A stretch of DNA of 64,000 nt from Halorubrum sp. BOL3-1 (GTDB taxonomy: Archaea > Halobacteriota > Halobacteria > Halobacteriales > Haloferacaceae). The notes beneath the pieces were generated by a model. That model was not told the origin of the DNA and did no database searches. It saw nothing but the letters and a program-made list of their open reading frames with translations. Below are positions 26,198 through 35,327 of this stretch, in pieces (position 1 is the stretch's first letter; every line of letters starts with the position of its first letter). The position numbers were made by a program, and so were the translations under genes. The DNA lies in NCBI RefSeq assembly GCF_004114375.1, contig NZ_CP034692.1, forward strand, positions 434,001 to 498,000, read 5' to 3'.

Positions 26198-26428
26198 TCA
26201 GCGGGGTCGGTCTGTCGCCGCCGCGTCGAGCGTGTTCTGGTCCGAGGTCCGGGCGACGCCCACCGCGAGCACGACGCTCATGACCGCGAACAGCGCCACG
26301 ACCGCGAGGGCGAAGACCCCCACGCCGACCGTGACGAGAAGCTGACTCCCGAGCAGTTCCGCGCCTATCGTCGCCGAGAGGGCGACCAACGCGAGTCCGA
26401 ACAACTGATTCTCCGTTTTCGTGTACAT
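26198..26428 (-). CDS. Small two-helix membrane protein
   Basis: 76 residues: QLFGLALVALSATIGAELLG and LVTVGVGVFALAVVALFAVMSVVLAVGVA are membrane segments, followed by a short polar tail. No family recognised. It is convergent with the DUF192 gene, 7 bp between stops. Confidence 0.5.
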   Translation of the reverse strand: MYTKTENQLFGLALVALSATIGAELLGSQLLVTVGVGVFALAVVALFAVMSVVLAVGVARTSDQNTLDAAATDRPR

Positions 26429-26637
26429 ATCTACGATACGTGTCGGGCGGCATTAAGACGTGTCCGACGCCTGCCGTCATGTCCCACACTGGCACGTCTC
26501 GGGGCGCACACGGGCGGATTCCCGGTTCGTTCACCGATCGATCTGCCAAGCCGATTCGTCCCTCGTTCCGCTCGTTTCTCGCCTCGACTCCGCCGCTCAC
26601 TCCACCCGTTTATGCCGCTCGCGCCCGTGGTGATCGT

Positions 26638-27900
26638 ATGCGAAACGTGGACGCCGCGGGACTGGGGATCGGTGACGACCATCCCCCGCGGATCATGGGC
26701 GTGTTGAACGTCTCGGAAGAATCTCCCTACGACCCCAGCGTGTACGACGATCCCGGCGAGGCGGCGGCGTACGTCGACGACGAACTGATCGGTGAGGGCG
26801 CCGACATCGTCGACGTCGGTCTCGAATCCGCGAACAAGGACCTCGACGTGCTCTCGGCCGAACAGGAACTCGATCGGCTCGACACCGCGATCGAGACGCT
26901 GGAGTCGACTTCCGGCGACGCCGTCTGGTCGATCGAGACGCGCTACCACGAGGTCGCGGACGAGGCGATCTCCCGCGGCTTCGACATGGTCAACGACATC
27001 TGCGGCTTCGCGGACCCCGAGATGCCCCGCGTCTGTCGCGAACACGACGTCGCCGTCTCGAAGATGGCGTCACCCCCAGATCTGGAACAGCCGGGCGCGA
27101 TCGAGGACGTCGACGACATCTACAGGGCGCTCTCGATGAACGGCCTCACCGACAAGACGATTCTCGACCCCGCATTCGGCGGGTGGTCCGCGGCGAAGAC
27201 CCACGAGGACGACCGCGAGACGTTCCACCGGCTGCGCGAGTTCCGGGGATACGGCCGCCCGCTGCTCGTCTCGATCAACCGCAAGAGCTTCCTCAAGACG
27301 ATCGCGGGCCGCGATACCGAGGAGGCGCTCCCGGTCTCGCTCGCCGCCACGTCGATGGCGGTCGAGCGCGGCGCCCACGTGATCCGAACTCACGACGTGG
27401 CCGAGACCCGGGACGCCGCGCTCGTCGGGGCCGAGTTCGCCCGCGACCGGTACCGCTCCGGCCGCGGCTCCGACGACGTCGCCGTCGAGGAACTCGACGT
27501 GACGACGGTCCGCGAGGCCGAGCGTCACCTCGACCGGATCGGCGCGGCGGGAGCGACCCGAGGCGACCGCGAGGTCGCGGGCAGCGCGGTCGTTCGCACC
27601 TACGAGCTCTCCGGACTCGACGAGCCGGCGGTCGGCGCCCTCCGGGCGGCGACCGTCGGCGGCGAGGCGACCGGGGCCGCGTTCGCGCCGGGAGAGCCGG
27701 ACCGAGAGCGTCCTCCGACAGCCGCGTCGGCCACCGATGGCGGCACCGCTGGCGACGGATCCGTCGACGAGGTGCCCGCCGACCGCCGCGGACTCCTGGT
27801 CGGGACGCCCGCCGCGATCGAGTCGGTTCGAGACGCTGTATCGGGAGCCTCGGAGCCGCTCGACGCCGCTTTCGACGGTATCGACCGAAACGTGAATTAA
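26638..27900 (+). CDS. folP: Dihydropteroate synthase-like protein with C-terminal extension
   Basis: 420 residues. The N-terminal TIM barrel (1-270) resembles DHPS: IMGVLNVSEESPYD aligns with the NVTPDSFSDGG loop, IVDVGLESA with DIGGESTRP, then FDMVNDICGF, DKTILDPAFGG, LVSINRKSFLKTI and HVIRTHDV. The two loops that bind pABA in standard enzymes are altered (E/E/S/P and ANKDL instead of TRPG). A 130-residue Ala/Asp-rich extension (285-420) is absent from bacterial FolP. Archaea often have such a second copy. It sits before an MptE-like gene, so a pterin role is likely. ATG at 26638 chosen because the barrel starts at residue 19. Confidence 0.75.
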   Translation: MRNVDAAGLGIGDDHPPRIMGVLNVSEESPYDPSVYDDPGEAAAYVDDELIGEGADIVDVGLESANKDLDVLSAEQELDRLDTAIETLESTSGDAVWSIETRYHEVADEAISRGFDMVNDICGFADPEMPRVCREHDVAVSKMASPPDLEQPGAIEDVDDIYRALSMNGLTDKTILDPAFGGWSAAKTHEDDRETFHRLREFRGYGRPLLVSINRKSFLKTIAGRDTEEALPVSLAATSMAVERGAHVIRTHDVAETRDAALVGAEFARDRYRSGRGSDDVAVEELDVTTVREAERHLDRIGAAGATRGDREVAGSAVVRTYELSGLDEPAVGALRAATVGGEATGAAFAPGEPDRERPPTAASATDGGTAGDGSVDEVPADRRGLLVGTPAAIESVRDAVSGASEPLDAAFDGIDRNVN

Positions 27901-28062
27901 GAGAAAGTTTATGCCCTCGTGTAGACAACCGATCGACCGGACGCCGGAGGGGCACGCGGGTAGGGGTACTCTGTGCCACTCCGGGCCATACCATATCCGA
28001 ATCGACGAGCAGCGGCGCCGTCCCGCGGCGAGCGCGACGGTCTCCCGGAGCGTGACTCGCCC

Positions 28063-28764
28063 GTGAACTTCGCGACCTTCGAGCCGACGTACGAGGCGAT
28101 CCTCTCGGATTTCGGGTTCGAGCGCGCGGCCGACGAGCGCGCCCGCGACGCCGCGGCCGACCGCGCGACGCCGTTCCCCCTCGACCGTCTCGGAGACTGG
28201 CGCGGCGAGACCGTCGCCGTCGCGGGCGCGGCCCCCTGTCTCGCCGACGAGGTCGCGCTCGCCCGCGACGCCGACGTCGTCGTCGCCGCCTCCACCGCGG
28301 CCGACGTCCTTGCGGACCGCGGCGTCGCCGTCGACTGTATGGTGACCGACCTCGACAAGAACCCGGAGACGGCGGCGGAACTGACCCGCGACGGCGTCCC
28401 GGTCGCGGCTCACGCCCACGGCGACAACCTGCCCGCGGTCCGCGAGTGGCTCCCTCGCTTCGCGGACGAGTGGACGCTGGCGACGACGCAGGCCGCCCCG
28501 GTCGGTCCCGTTCGCAACGCCGGCGGCTTCACCGACGGCGACCGCGCCGCGTTCCTCGCGGACCACGTCGGTGCCGGCGAACTCGCGTTCCCCGGCTGGG
28601 ACTTCGACGACCCCGAGGTCGACCCGATGAAAGCCCGGAAGCTCGACTGGGCCGCTCGGCTGCTTCGGTGGCTCGAACGCCGCCGCGGCGAGCGGTTCGC
28701 GGTCTTAGACGGGCGACGCGAGGCGGCCGACGCGGCGCTCGGAGGGATTCTCGGTGACGAGTAG
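28063..28764 (+). CDS. mptE: 6-hydroxymethyl-7,8-dihydropterin pyrophosphokinase, MptE-like
   Basis: 233 residues from GTG at 28063. The DUF115 fold is marked by VAVAGAAPCLADE, VVAASTAADVL, CMVTDLDKNP, AAHAHGDNL, VRNAGGFTDGDRAAF and AFPGWDFDDP, all conserved in MptE. This archaeal kinase adds diphosphate to 6-hydroxymethyl-dihydropterin, the step before DHPS, so it and the previous gene fit one pathway. The upstream 30 residues in the same frame lack conservation, and the GTG starts the family N-terminus. Confidence 0.85.
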   Translation: MNFATFEPTYEAILSDFGFERAADERARDAAADRATPFPLDRLGDWRGETVAVAGAAPCLADEVALARDADVVVAASTAADVLADRGVAVDCMVTDLDKNPETAAELTRDGVPVAAHAHGDNLPAVREWLPRFADEWTLATTQAAPVGPVRNAGGFTDGDRAAFLADHVGAGELAFPGWDFDDPEVDPMKARKLDWAARLLRWLERRRGERFAVLDGRREAADAALGGILGDE

Positions 28765-28797
28765 GGACTCCCGAGACGGACGACGGCTCGCGGCGTC

Positions 28798-29583
28798 TCA
28801 GCTCGGCTCGCAGGTCACCCGCGGCTCGGGGAACAGCTCGTCGCGGTCGCGGTCACCGATCCACTCGGCCAATCGAACGAGCTGGTCCGCGGCGGCCTCG
28901 AACAGCCGCTCGCTCTTCTCCGGGATCACGTCGGTCGGATCCCCGAACGCGCCGTTCGGGGAGTTGTCGATCGAGTCGTAGAACGTTCGGGCGCCGTGGA
29001 CGGTCGTGTCGGCGCTTTCGAGGTCGAGGAGGCCGCCGTCGCGGGCGTCTTCGAGCCGGTCCTCGCGGACGAGGGCGGGGGCGATGTGGGTGATCATCGC
29101 CGTCTCCTTCGGCCCGGCGTGCGGGCCGTTGCGCTCGAAGAGGTCGTCGACGAGCTCCGGGATCGACTCGTCCCACATCCACTCGACGGCGTAGGCGACC
29201 TCGTCCTCGTGGAGCCGGCGGCCGACCTCCCGGAGGTGCTGAACGTTGCCGCCGTGAGCGTTCACGAACACCACGCGGTCGATCCCGTGGTACGCGAGGT
29301 TCCGGGAGAACGACTCGACGTAGTCGCGGAACTCGGGCGGGTCGACCCACATCGTTCCCGGGAACTGCCGGTGGTGCGGGCTGACGCCGACGGTTATAGT
29401 CGGTGTCCGGAACGCGTCAGACCGCTCGGCGGCCGCCGTCGCGAGCGCCTCCGCGATCAGGTGATCGGTCGCGAGCGGGAGGTGCGGGCCGTGCTGTTCG
29501 GTCGAGCCGAGCGGGACGAGCGCGACGGAGCCGTCCGACAGCGCGTCGCCCAGCTCCGGCCAAGTGTGGTCCGCGAGGTACAT
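28798..29583 (-). CDS. Creatininase-family amidohydrolase (possibly ArfB-like)
   Basis: 261 residues. GSTEQHGPHLPLATDH contains metal ligands E29, H31 and the start of the site; NAHGGN near 121 and GPKETAMITHIAP supply the rest. The family includes creatininase, MftE and the archaeal FAPy deformylase ArfB of flavin and F420 biosynthesis; nearness to pterin genes favours the last but does not prove it. The ATG at 29583 starts MYLADHTWPEL. It is convergent with mptE and divergent from nac. Confidence 0.8.
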   Translation of the reverse strand: MYLADHTWPELGDALSDGSVALVPLGSTEQHGPHLPLATDHLIAEALATAAAERSDAFRTPTITVGVSPHHRQFPGTMWVDPPEFRDYVESFSRNLAYHGIDRVVFVNAHGGNVQHLREVGRRLHEDEVAYAVEWMWDESIPELVDDLFERNGPHAGPKETAMITHIAPALVREDRLEDARDGGLLDLESADTTVHGARTFYDSIDNSPNGAFGDPTDVIPEKSERLFEAAADQLVRLAEWIGDRDRDELFPEPRVTCEPS

Positions 29584-29704
29584 ATCTCGACGACGCCGGC
29601 CGGAGGTATCAACCCGCCGTCTCCGGCGGAACCGGCCGGCGGGCCCGCGTCCTCTTCGGCCCGTGTCGACACCCTTTTTGTGTCCTCCGGCCGAATCGGC
29701 GGCT

Positions 29705-30124
29705 ATGTTCGGAGGCGGCGGCATGAACCCGCGAAAGATGAAGCAGATGATGAAACAGATGGGGATCGACGTCGAGGAACTCGACGCCGAACGGGTCGTC
29801 ATCGAGACGACCGACGGCGACGACCTCGTCTTCGACGGCGCGCAGGTCACCAAGATGGACGCCCAAGGCCAGGAGACCTACCAGATCGTCGGGTCGCCCG
29901 ACTCGGTGGCCGACGCGGGCGCCGGCGGCGGCGCGACCGCCGTCGAGGGCGACGCAGGGGCGGAGGATCCGGCTCTCGACGACGGCGACGACGCGGACGA
30001 CGGCATCCCGGAAGAGGATATCAAGCTCGTCGCCCAGCAGGCCGGCGTCTCGAAGGCGGACGCCCGCGAGGCGCTGGAGGCGGCCAACGGCGAGCCGGCG
30101 CGGGCGATCTCGGACCTGCAGTGA
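29705..30124 (+). CDS. nac: Nascent polypeptide-associated complex protein (archaeal NAC)
   Basis: 139 residues. The NAC domain (1-70) begins MFGGGGMNPRKMKQMMKQMG and continues VVIETTDGDDLVFDGAQVTKMDAQGQETYQIVG; a UBA domain (100-139) has EEDIKLVAQQAGVSKADAREALEAANGEPARAISDL. An acidic linker joins them. It binds ribosomes near the exit tunnel. Its stop overlaps the GTG of the methyltransferase (GTGA). Confidence 0.95.
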   Translation: MFGGGGMNPRKMKQMMKQMGIDVEELDAERVVIETTDGDDLVFDGAQVTKMDAQGQETYQIVGSPDSVADAGAGGGATAVEGDAGAEDPALDDGDDADDGIPEEDIKLVAQQAGVSKADAREALEAANGEPARAISDLQ

Positions 30125-30861
30125 CGGACGCCGCGTACCTGCTCGTCCACGAGGACCGGGAGTACCTCTTGGAGCCGGGCGAGGAGTTCGGCACCGACCT
30201 CGGCGTGATCGAGGTCCCCGAGGACGTCGCGGCCGGCGACGAGGTCGAGACCCACCTCGGTACCGTCTTCGAGGTCCGCGCGCTCCGCGGGCCGGACCTC
30301 TTCAACCACCTCGAACGCACCGGCGCCCCGATGATGCCCCGCGACGTGGGACTCGTGATGGGCCACACCGGCGCGTCCGGCGGCGACCGCGTCCTCGACG
30401 CGGGCACCGGGACGGGAATCCTCGCGGCGTATCTCGGTCGGGCCGGCGCCGACGTCACCACCTACGAGGTCGACCCCGAGTTCGCGGAGGTCGCCCGCGA
30501 CAACATGACGACCGCCGGCGTCGCCGACCGCGTCGAGGTCCGGACCGGCGACCTCACCGAGGAGTTGGACGCGCTCGCTGAGGGCGAGCCGTTCGATGTC
30601 CTGACGCTCGACACCGGGGACGCCCCGGCGGTCGTTGAGCGCGCGGACGAACTGCTCGCGCCCGGCGGCCGCCTCGCCGTCTACTCGCCGTTCGTCGAGG
30701 GGACCCGAGAGGCGGCCCTCGCCGCGCGCGAAGCGGGCCTTTCCGGGATCGAGACGCTCGAAACGATCCAGCGCGAGATGGACTTCTCCGACCGCGGCTC
30801 GCGCCCCTCCACCGCCGGGGTGGGCCACACGGGCTACCTCGTGTTCGCGCAGGCGCCCTGA
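30121..30861 (+). CDS. trmI: tRNA (adenine-58/57-N1)-methyltransferase TrmI
   Basis: 246 residues. N-terminal beta domain, then the Rossmann methyltransferase with RVLDAGTGTGILAAYLG (AdoMet motif I, about 91-107), TTYEVDPEFAEVARDN, and DVLTLDTGDAP. The C-terminus has FSDRGSRPSTAGVGHTGYLVFA, typical of archaeal TrmI. Starts with GTG inside the nac stop, so it is translationally coupled. Such coupling of nac and trmI is common in haloarchaea. Confidence 0.92.
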   Translation: MTDAAYLLVHEDREYLLEPGEEFGTDLGVIEVPEDVAAGDEVETHLGTVFEVRALRGPDLFNHLERTGAPMMPRDVGLVMGHTGASGGDRVLDAGTGTGILAAYLGRAGADVTTYEVDPEFAEVARDNMTTAGVADRVEVRTGDLTEELDALAEGEPFDVLTLDTGDAPAVVERADELLAPGGRLAVYSPFVEGTREAALAAREAGLSGIETLETIQREMDFSDRGSRPSTAGVGHTGYLVFAQAP

Positions 30862-30921
30862 TTCCGGCGTGACGCCGCCTCCGGCGCAACGCTCTTGCCG
30901 ATCGCGACTGTCACCGACGCT

Positions 30922-31950
30922 GTGACCGGCGAGGACGACGCCGAAGTCGAATCCGTCTCTACCCCCGGGTCCGAGAGCGACGCGTCCGGCCACGTGACGG
31001 AGGTCGCCGACGTCTTCCCGCGGCCCGACGACCCGCTCGCCGAGGCGGTCGAGACGGCGCTTTCGGGCCGCTCCGCGGTCGTCGCGGTCGGCGTTCCGCT
31101 CGGGCTGCTGCCGGCGGTGCTGGCGGCTCGCGGGCGCTCGTCGGGACCGGCGTGGCGGATCGCGTGTCGCCCGGGCGTCGTCGACGCGCTCTCTCGCGCG
31201 CTCGTCCTCGGCACCGCCGTCACCGAGGCGGTCGAGACGGACGCGGTCCGGGTCCGGACCGGCGAGCCGCACGGTCACGGAACCGGGGGTACCCTGTTCG
31301 CGAGTCCCGACCGCGCCGACGCCGTCGTCGGGCCGCGCGGAGACCGGACGCTCGCGACGACGACCGAGGGCGACGCCGCCGGAGCCGGCGACGGCGGACC
31401 ACGAGCGCCGCCCGACGGCGTCTACGCCGCCGCCGAGTCGCAGTTCGACGCGGCGACGGCCGACCCGGTCGGGATGCCCTCGCGGCGGCGACTGCTCGCC
31501 GGAGCGCGCGAGGTCCTCGACGACCGCTTCGCGAACGACGTGGCGACGGTGTTGGCGTCGCTCGCGCCCGGCGAGTTCGGCCGCACGGGCGAGCTTTCCG
31601 ACCAGACGCTCCTCGTCGCGCTCGCGGCGCGACACGACCACCTGTTCCGGGACCTCCGCAGGTGGGTCGGGACCGACGGCGTCGGGGTCGCCCCGGAACA
31701 GGAGTTCACCCGCGACCGTCAGGCCCTCGTCGAGCGGGAGCTGATCGAGTCGGTCAAGATGCCGATGGGACCGGGGCGACCGATGCTCCGGCTCCGCGCG
31801 GTCGACGACGCGCTGTTGCGCGCGCAAGCCGAGGAGGTGCCGACCATCCTCGAAGGGCGGTTCGCGCTGCCGACCGACGCGGACGGCCGGATCCGCCGCG
31901 AGGCGAGCCGAGAAGACCGTCGCCCGGTCTGGGAGCGGCGACGGTGGTAG
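30922..31950 (+). CDS. TbsP-like (DUF5821) transcription regulator
   Basis: 342 residues. A Rossmann-like N-half lacks enzyme motifs. The C-terminal 100 residues form a winged helix: GELSDQTLLVALAARHDHLFRDLRRW, QEFTRDRQALVERELIESVKMPMGPGRPMLRLR, close to the pattern in haloarchaeal TbsP/DUF5821 proteins that regulate carbon metabolism. Starts are uncertain: GTG at 30922 or TTG at 30895. It follows trmI by 60 bp on the same strand. Confidence 0.6.
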   Translation: MTGEDDAEVESVSTPGSESDASGHVTEVADVFPRPDDPLAEAVETALSGRSAVVAVGVPLGLLPAVLAARGRSSGPAWRIACRPGVVDALSRALVLGTAVTEAVETDAVRVRTGEPHGHGTGGTLFASPDRADAVVGPRGDRTLATTTEGDAAGAGDGGPRAPPDGVYAAAESQFDAATADPVGMPSRRRLLAGAREVLDDRFANDVATVLASLAPGEFGRTGELSDQTLLVALAARHDHLFRDLRRWVGTDGVGVAPEQEFTRDRQALVERELIESVKMPMGPGRPMLRLRAVDDALLRAQAEEVPTILEGRFALPTDADGRIRREASREDRRPVWERRRW

Positions 31951-32044
31951 CCTCGCGGCTCCGATCGGAGAACGCCGACGCGTCGGTCGCGTCGGTTGAC
32001 TCGACGTGACAAGAACTAACTCTCGGCGGCGCCCTCCAACGGAC

Positions 32045-33166
32045 ATGACGACGTTCTCCGACAGGGTCGGGCGGATCTCGATAAGCGGGATCCGCGAGGT
32101 GTTCGAGGCGGCCGGTGATGACGCGATCAACCTCGGGCTGGGCCAGCCCGACTTCCCGACGCCGGACCACGCGCGTCGGGCCGCGGTCGACGCCATCGAG
32201 TCGGGGAAGGCGGACGCCTACACCGAGAACAAGGGGACCCCGTCGCTGCGGGAGGCGATCGCGGAGAAACACCGCGCCGACCAGGGAGTGGAACTCGATC
32301 CGGCGAACGTCATCGCGACCGCGGGCGGCAGCGAGGCGCTCCATATCGCCTTGGAGGCGCACGTCGACGCGGGCGACGAGGTGTTGATCCCGGACCCGGG
32401 GTTCGTCTCCTACGACGCGCTGACGAAGTTGACCGGCGGCGAGCCGGTCCCCGTCCCGCTCCGCGACGACCTCACCATCGACCCGGCCGCGATCGAGGCG
32501 GCGATCACCGATGACACCGCGGCGTTCGTCGTGAACTCTCCCGGTAACCCCACGGGCGCGGTCTCCTCCGAGGCTGACGTCCGGGAGTTCGCTCGGATCG
32601 CGGACGAGCACGACGTGCTCTGTATCTCCGACGAGGTGTACGAGTACACGGTGTTCGACGGCGAACACCGCTCTCCGATAGAGTTCGCCGAGACCGACAA
32701 CGTCGTGGTCGTCAACTCCGCCTCGAAGCTGTTCTCGATGACCGGCTGGCGGCTCGGCTGGGTGTACGGCGCAGACGAGCGGATCGAGCGGATGCTCCGC
32801 GTCCACCAGTACGCACAGGCCTGCGCGTCCGCGCCGGCTCAGTACGCCGCGGAGGCCGCGCTGCGCGGCGATCGGAGCGTGGTCGACGAGATGACCGCCT
32901 CCTTCGAGCGCCGCCGCGACCTCCTCCTCGACGGCTTCGACGAGATCGGCATCGACTGTCCGACACCGCAGGGCGCCTTCTACGCGATGCCTCGCGTTCC
33001 CGACGGGTTTGTCGACGAGTGTATCGACCGCGGCGTGGTCGTCGTCCCCGGCGAGGCGTTCGGTGAGAGCGGTGCCGGCCACGCGCGGATCTCGTACGCG
33101 ACCGACGAGAGCGAACTCCGCGAGGCCCTCGACGTGATGGGCGCGGCGTACGAGGCGGTCCGCTGA
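32045..33166 (+). CDS. PLP-dependent class I/II aminotransferase
   Basis: 373 residues. LGLGQPDFPTP, AYTENKGTPSLREAIA, GGSEALH, NSPGNPTGAV, ISDEVYE, and NSASKLFSMTGWRLGW carrying the PLP lysine in SASK, are the type I fold signatures. Aspartate or aromatic transaminases of archaea share this length and order. ATG at 32045 fits the first helix; an earlier ATG lacks family sequence. Confidence 0.92.
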   Translation: MTTFSDRVGRISISGIREVFEAAGDDAINLGLGQPDFPTPDHARRAAVDAIESGKADAYTENKGTPSLREAIAEKHRADQGVELDPANVIATAGGSEALHIALEAHVDAGDEVLIPDPGFVSYDALTKLTGGEPVPVPLRDDLTIDPAAIEAAITDDTAAFVVNSPGNPTGAVSSEADVREFARIADEHDVLCISDEVYEYTVFDGEHRSPIEFAETDNVVVVNSASKLFSMTGWRLGWVYGADERIERMLRVHQYAQACASAPAQYAAEAALRGDRSVVDEMTASFERRRDLLLDGFDEIGIDCPTPQGAFYAMPRVPDGFVDECIDRGVVVVPGEAFGESGAGHARISYATDESELREALDVMGAAYEAVR

Positions 33167-33284
33167 GAGGGACGCGATCGCGCCCGCGGGACGAACCTTT
33201 CCGTCGCAGACCCGCCGGTCCGAGTCAAATATTGCCGATCAAATAATCCCAGGACATTAGACCTCTCCCGGTAGTTTCCGCAAG

Positions 33285-33290
33285 TTATAC
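33285..33290 (+). promoter_or_regulatory. TATA-like box of the methionine adenosyltransferase gene
   Basis: TTATAC centred 30 bp ahead of the ATG at 33317, in a locally AT-rich stretch of an otherwise GC-rich gap. Confidence 0.45.
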
Positions 33291-33316
33291 TGTCGCCCGC
33301 GGAGTAGTCGGCGGCA

Positions 33317-34519
33317 ATGGACCGGAACATACAGGTCAGCCGCCTCGACCGGCAGGCGGTCGAGGACCAGGAGGTCGAAATCGTCGAGCGAAAGGGGACC
33401 GGCCACCCCGACTCCCTCTGTGACGGCGTCGCGGAGTCGGTCTCGCGGGCGCTCTCGCAGCTCTACTTGGACCGCGTCGGGAAGGTGCTTCACTACAACA
33501 CCGACGAGACGCAGTTGGTCGCCGGGCGCGCGGCCCCCGCGTTCGGCGGCGGCGAGGTCGTCGAGCCGATCTACATCCTCATCGTCGGCCGCGCCACGAA
33601 GGAGTACGAGGGCGAGCAGCTCCCGGTCGACTCGACCGCGCTCGCGGCCGCCCGCGACTACCTCTCCGAGGCGGTCCCGGAGCTGGAGTACGGTACCCAC
33701 GTCGTCGTCGACGCCAAGCTCGGTAAGGGCTCGGGGGACCTCCAGGACGTCTTCGGCGAGGAGGCCCAACAGGTGCCGATGGCCAACGACACCTCCTTCG
33801 GCGTCGGCCACGCCCCGCTCACGGAGACGGAGACGATCGCCCGCGAGGCCGAGCGCGCGCTCAACACGACTTACTACGACGACCACCCCGAGCTCGGTCC
33901 CGACGTGAAGATCATGGGCAAACGCGAGGGCGACCGGATCGACATCACCGTCGCCGCCGCGATGGTCGACGCGTACGTCGACGGACTCGACGAGTACGAC
34001 GACGCGGTCGGGAGCGTCCGCGAGTACGTCGACGACCTCGCGCGCGAGTACACCGACCGCGAGGTCGGCGTCGAGGTCAACACCGCCGACGACTACGACG
34101 AGGGCTCCGTCTACCTCACCGTCACCGGCACCTCCGCCGAGCAGGGCGACGACGGCTCGGTCGGTCGCGGCAACCGCGCGAACGGGCTCATCACGCCGAA
34201 CCGCCCGATGTCGATGGAGGCGACCTCCGGGAAGAACCCCGTCAACCACATCGGAAAAATCTACAACCTCCTGTCGACGCGCGTCGCCGAGTCCGTCACG
34301 AGCGAGGTCGACGGCATCCGTGACCTCCAGGTCCGACTGCTCTCGCAGATCGGTCGTCCGATCGACGAACCCCACGTCGCGGACGCGCAGATCGTCACCG
34401 AGGACGACGTGGCGCTCGGTGACATCGAGGACGATGTCCTCGCTATCGTCGACCGGGAGCTGGCCGACGTCACCGATGTGACTCGCAGCGTCATCGAAGG
34501 CGACGTCTCGACGTTCTGA
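33317..34519 (+). CDS. mat: Methionine adenosyltransferase (archaeal type)
   Basis: 400 residues. The archaeal MAT, unlike the bacterial one, has [20 protein letters not shown] at its start, followed by [71 protein letters not shown], DSxxH-like metal/ATP sites. It makes S-adenosylmethionine for methyltransferases such as TrmI and TrmJ in this window. ATG at 33317 gives the expected N-terminus. Confidence 0.96.
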   Translation: MDRNIQVSRLDRQAVEDQEVEIVERKGTGHPDSLCDGVAESVSRALSQLYLDRVGKVLHYNTDETQLVAGRAAPAFGGGEVVEPIYILIVGRATKEYEGEQLPVDSTALAAARDYLSEAVPELEYGTHVVVDAKLGKGSGDLQDVFGEEAQQVPMANDTSFGVGHAPLTETETIAREAERALNTTYYDDHPELGPDVKIMGKREGDRIDITVAAAMVDAYVDGLDEYDDAVGSVREYVDDLAREYTDREVGVEVNTADDYDEGSVYLTVTGTSAEQGDDGSVGRGNRANGLITPNRPMSMEATSGKNPVNHIGKIYNLLSTRVAESVTSEVDGIRDLQVRLLSQIGRPIDEPHVADAQIVTEDDVALGDIEDDVLAIVDRELADVTDVTRSVIEGDVSTF

Positions 34520-34601
34520 CCGCGGACTCGATCGGACCGGCCGCTCGACTCGAACGACACCGGCCCGGAGATTCTATTATCGACGCGCCGTACGATCGGA
34601 C

Positions 34602-35318
34602 ATGGCAGACACACCGACGGGAGTCGACCTCAAGCCCGACCTGACCGACGACGTGGCGCTGGTCACGGGCGCGACCCGCGGGATCGGTGCCGAGACCGCC
34701 GCGAAGCTCGCCGACCTGGGAGCGACCGTCTACGCCGGGGCGCGCGACCCCGACGACATCGCCGCCTCGGACCAGCGCGCGGTCCGGCTGGACGTGACCG
34801 ACGACGACGAGGTCCGGGACGCAGTCGACCGGATCGAACGCGAACGGGGCGCGCTCGACATCCTCGTGAACAACGCGGGCGTGTTCCCGCGGTCGGGACC
34901 GCTCCACGAGATGGATGTCGACGACTTCGACCGGACGACGGCCGTGAACCTCCGCGGGCCGGTCGTCGTGACCAAACACGCGCTGCCGCTGCTCACCGAC
35001 GGGACCGGCGGCCGCGTCGTGACGCTCTCGTCGGGACTCGGGCAGTTCACCGAGGGGCAGATGGACGGCGGATACCCGGCCTACCGGCTCTCGAAGGTCG
35101 GCGTCGGCGGACTGACGGCGTACCTCGACGGCGAGTACGGCGACCGGGGACTCATCGCGAACGCCGTCTCGCCCGGGTGGGTCCGGACGGACATGGGCGG
35201 CGACGGGGCGCCCCGGACGCAATCGAAGGGCGCCGAGACGCCGGTCTGGCTCGCGCGCTTCGCGCCGGGAAGCCCCGCGGGGAACCTCTGGAAGGACCGC
35301 GAGCGGATCCCGTGGTAG
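34602..35318 (+). CDS. Short-chain dehydrogenase/reductase
   Basis: 238 residues, classical SDR. TGATRGIGAE (22-31) binds the cofactor, NNAG (about 85) and YPAYRLSK (Y-x3-K) form the catalytic triad with a serine in TLSSGLGQF. The lack of an acidic residue at the second strand end (GARDPDD) leaves cofactor choice open. Substrate unknown. It is downstream of mat by 82 bp. Confidence 0.9.
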   Translation: MADTPTGVDLKPDLTDDVALVTGATRGIGAETAAKLADLGATVYAGARDPDDIAASDQRAVRLDVTDDDEVRDAVDRIERERGALDILVNNAGVFPRSGPLHEMDVDDFDRTTAVNLRGPVVVTKHALPLLTDGTGGRVVTLSSGLGQFTEGQMDGGYPAYRLSKVGVGGLTAYLDGEYGDRGLIANAVSPGWVRTDMGGDGAPRTQSKGAETPVWLARFAPGSPAGNLWKDRERIPW

Positions 35319-35327
35319 CGCGGGCGA

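Noticed and set aside
29878-32196. 772-codon minus-strand frame across nac, trmI and the TbsP-like gene
   Set aside because: It crosses three recognisable genes and has no domain of its own.
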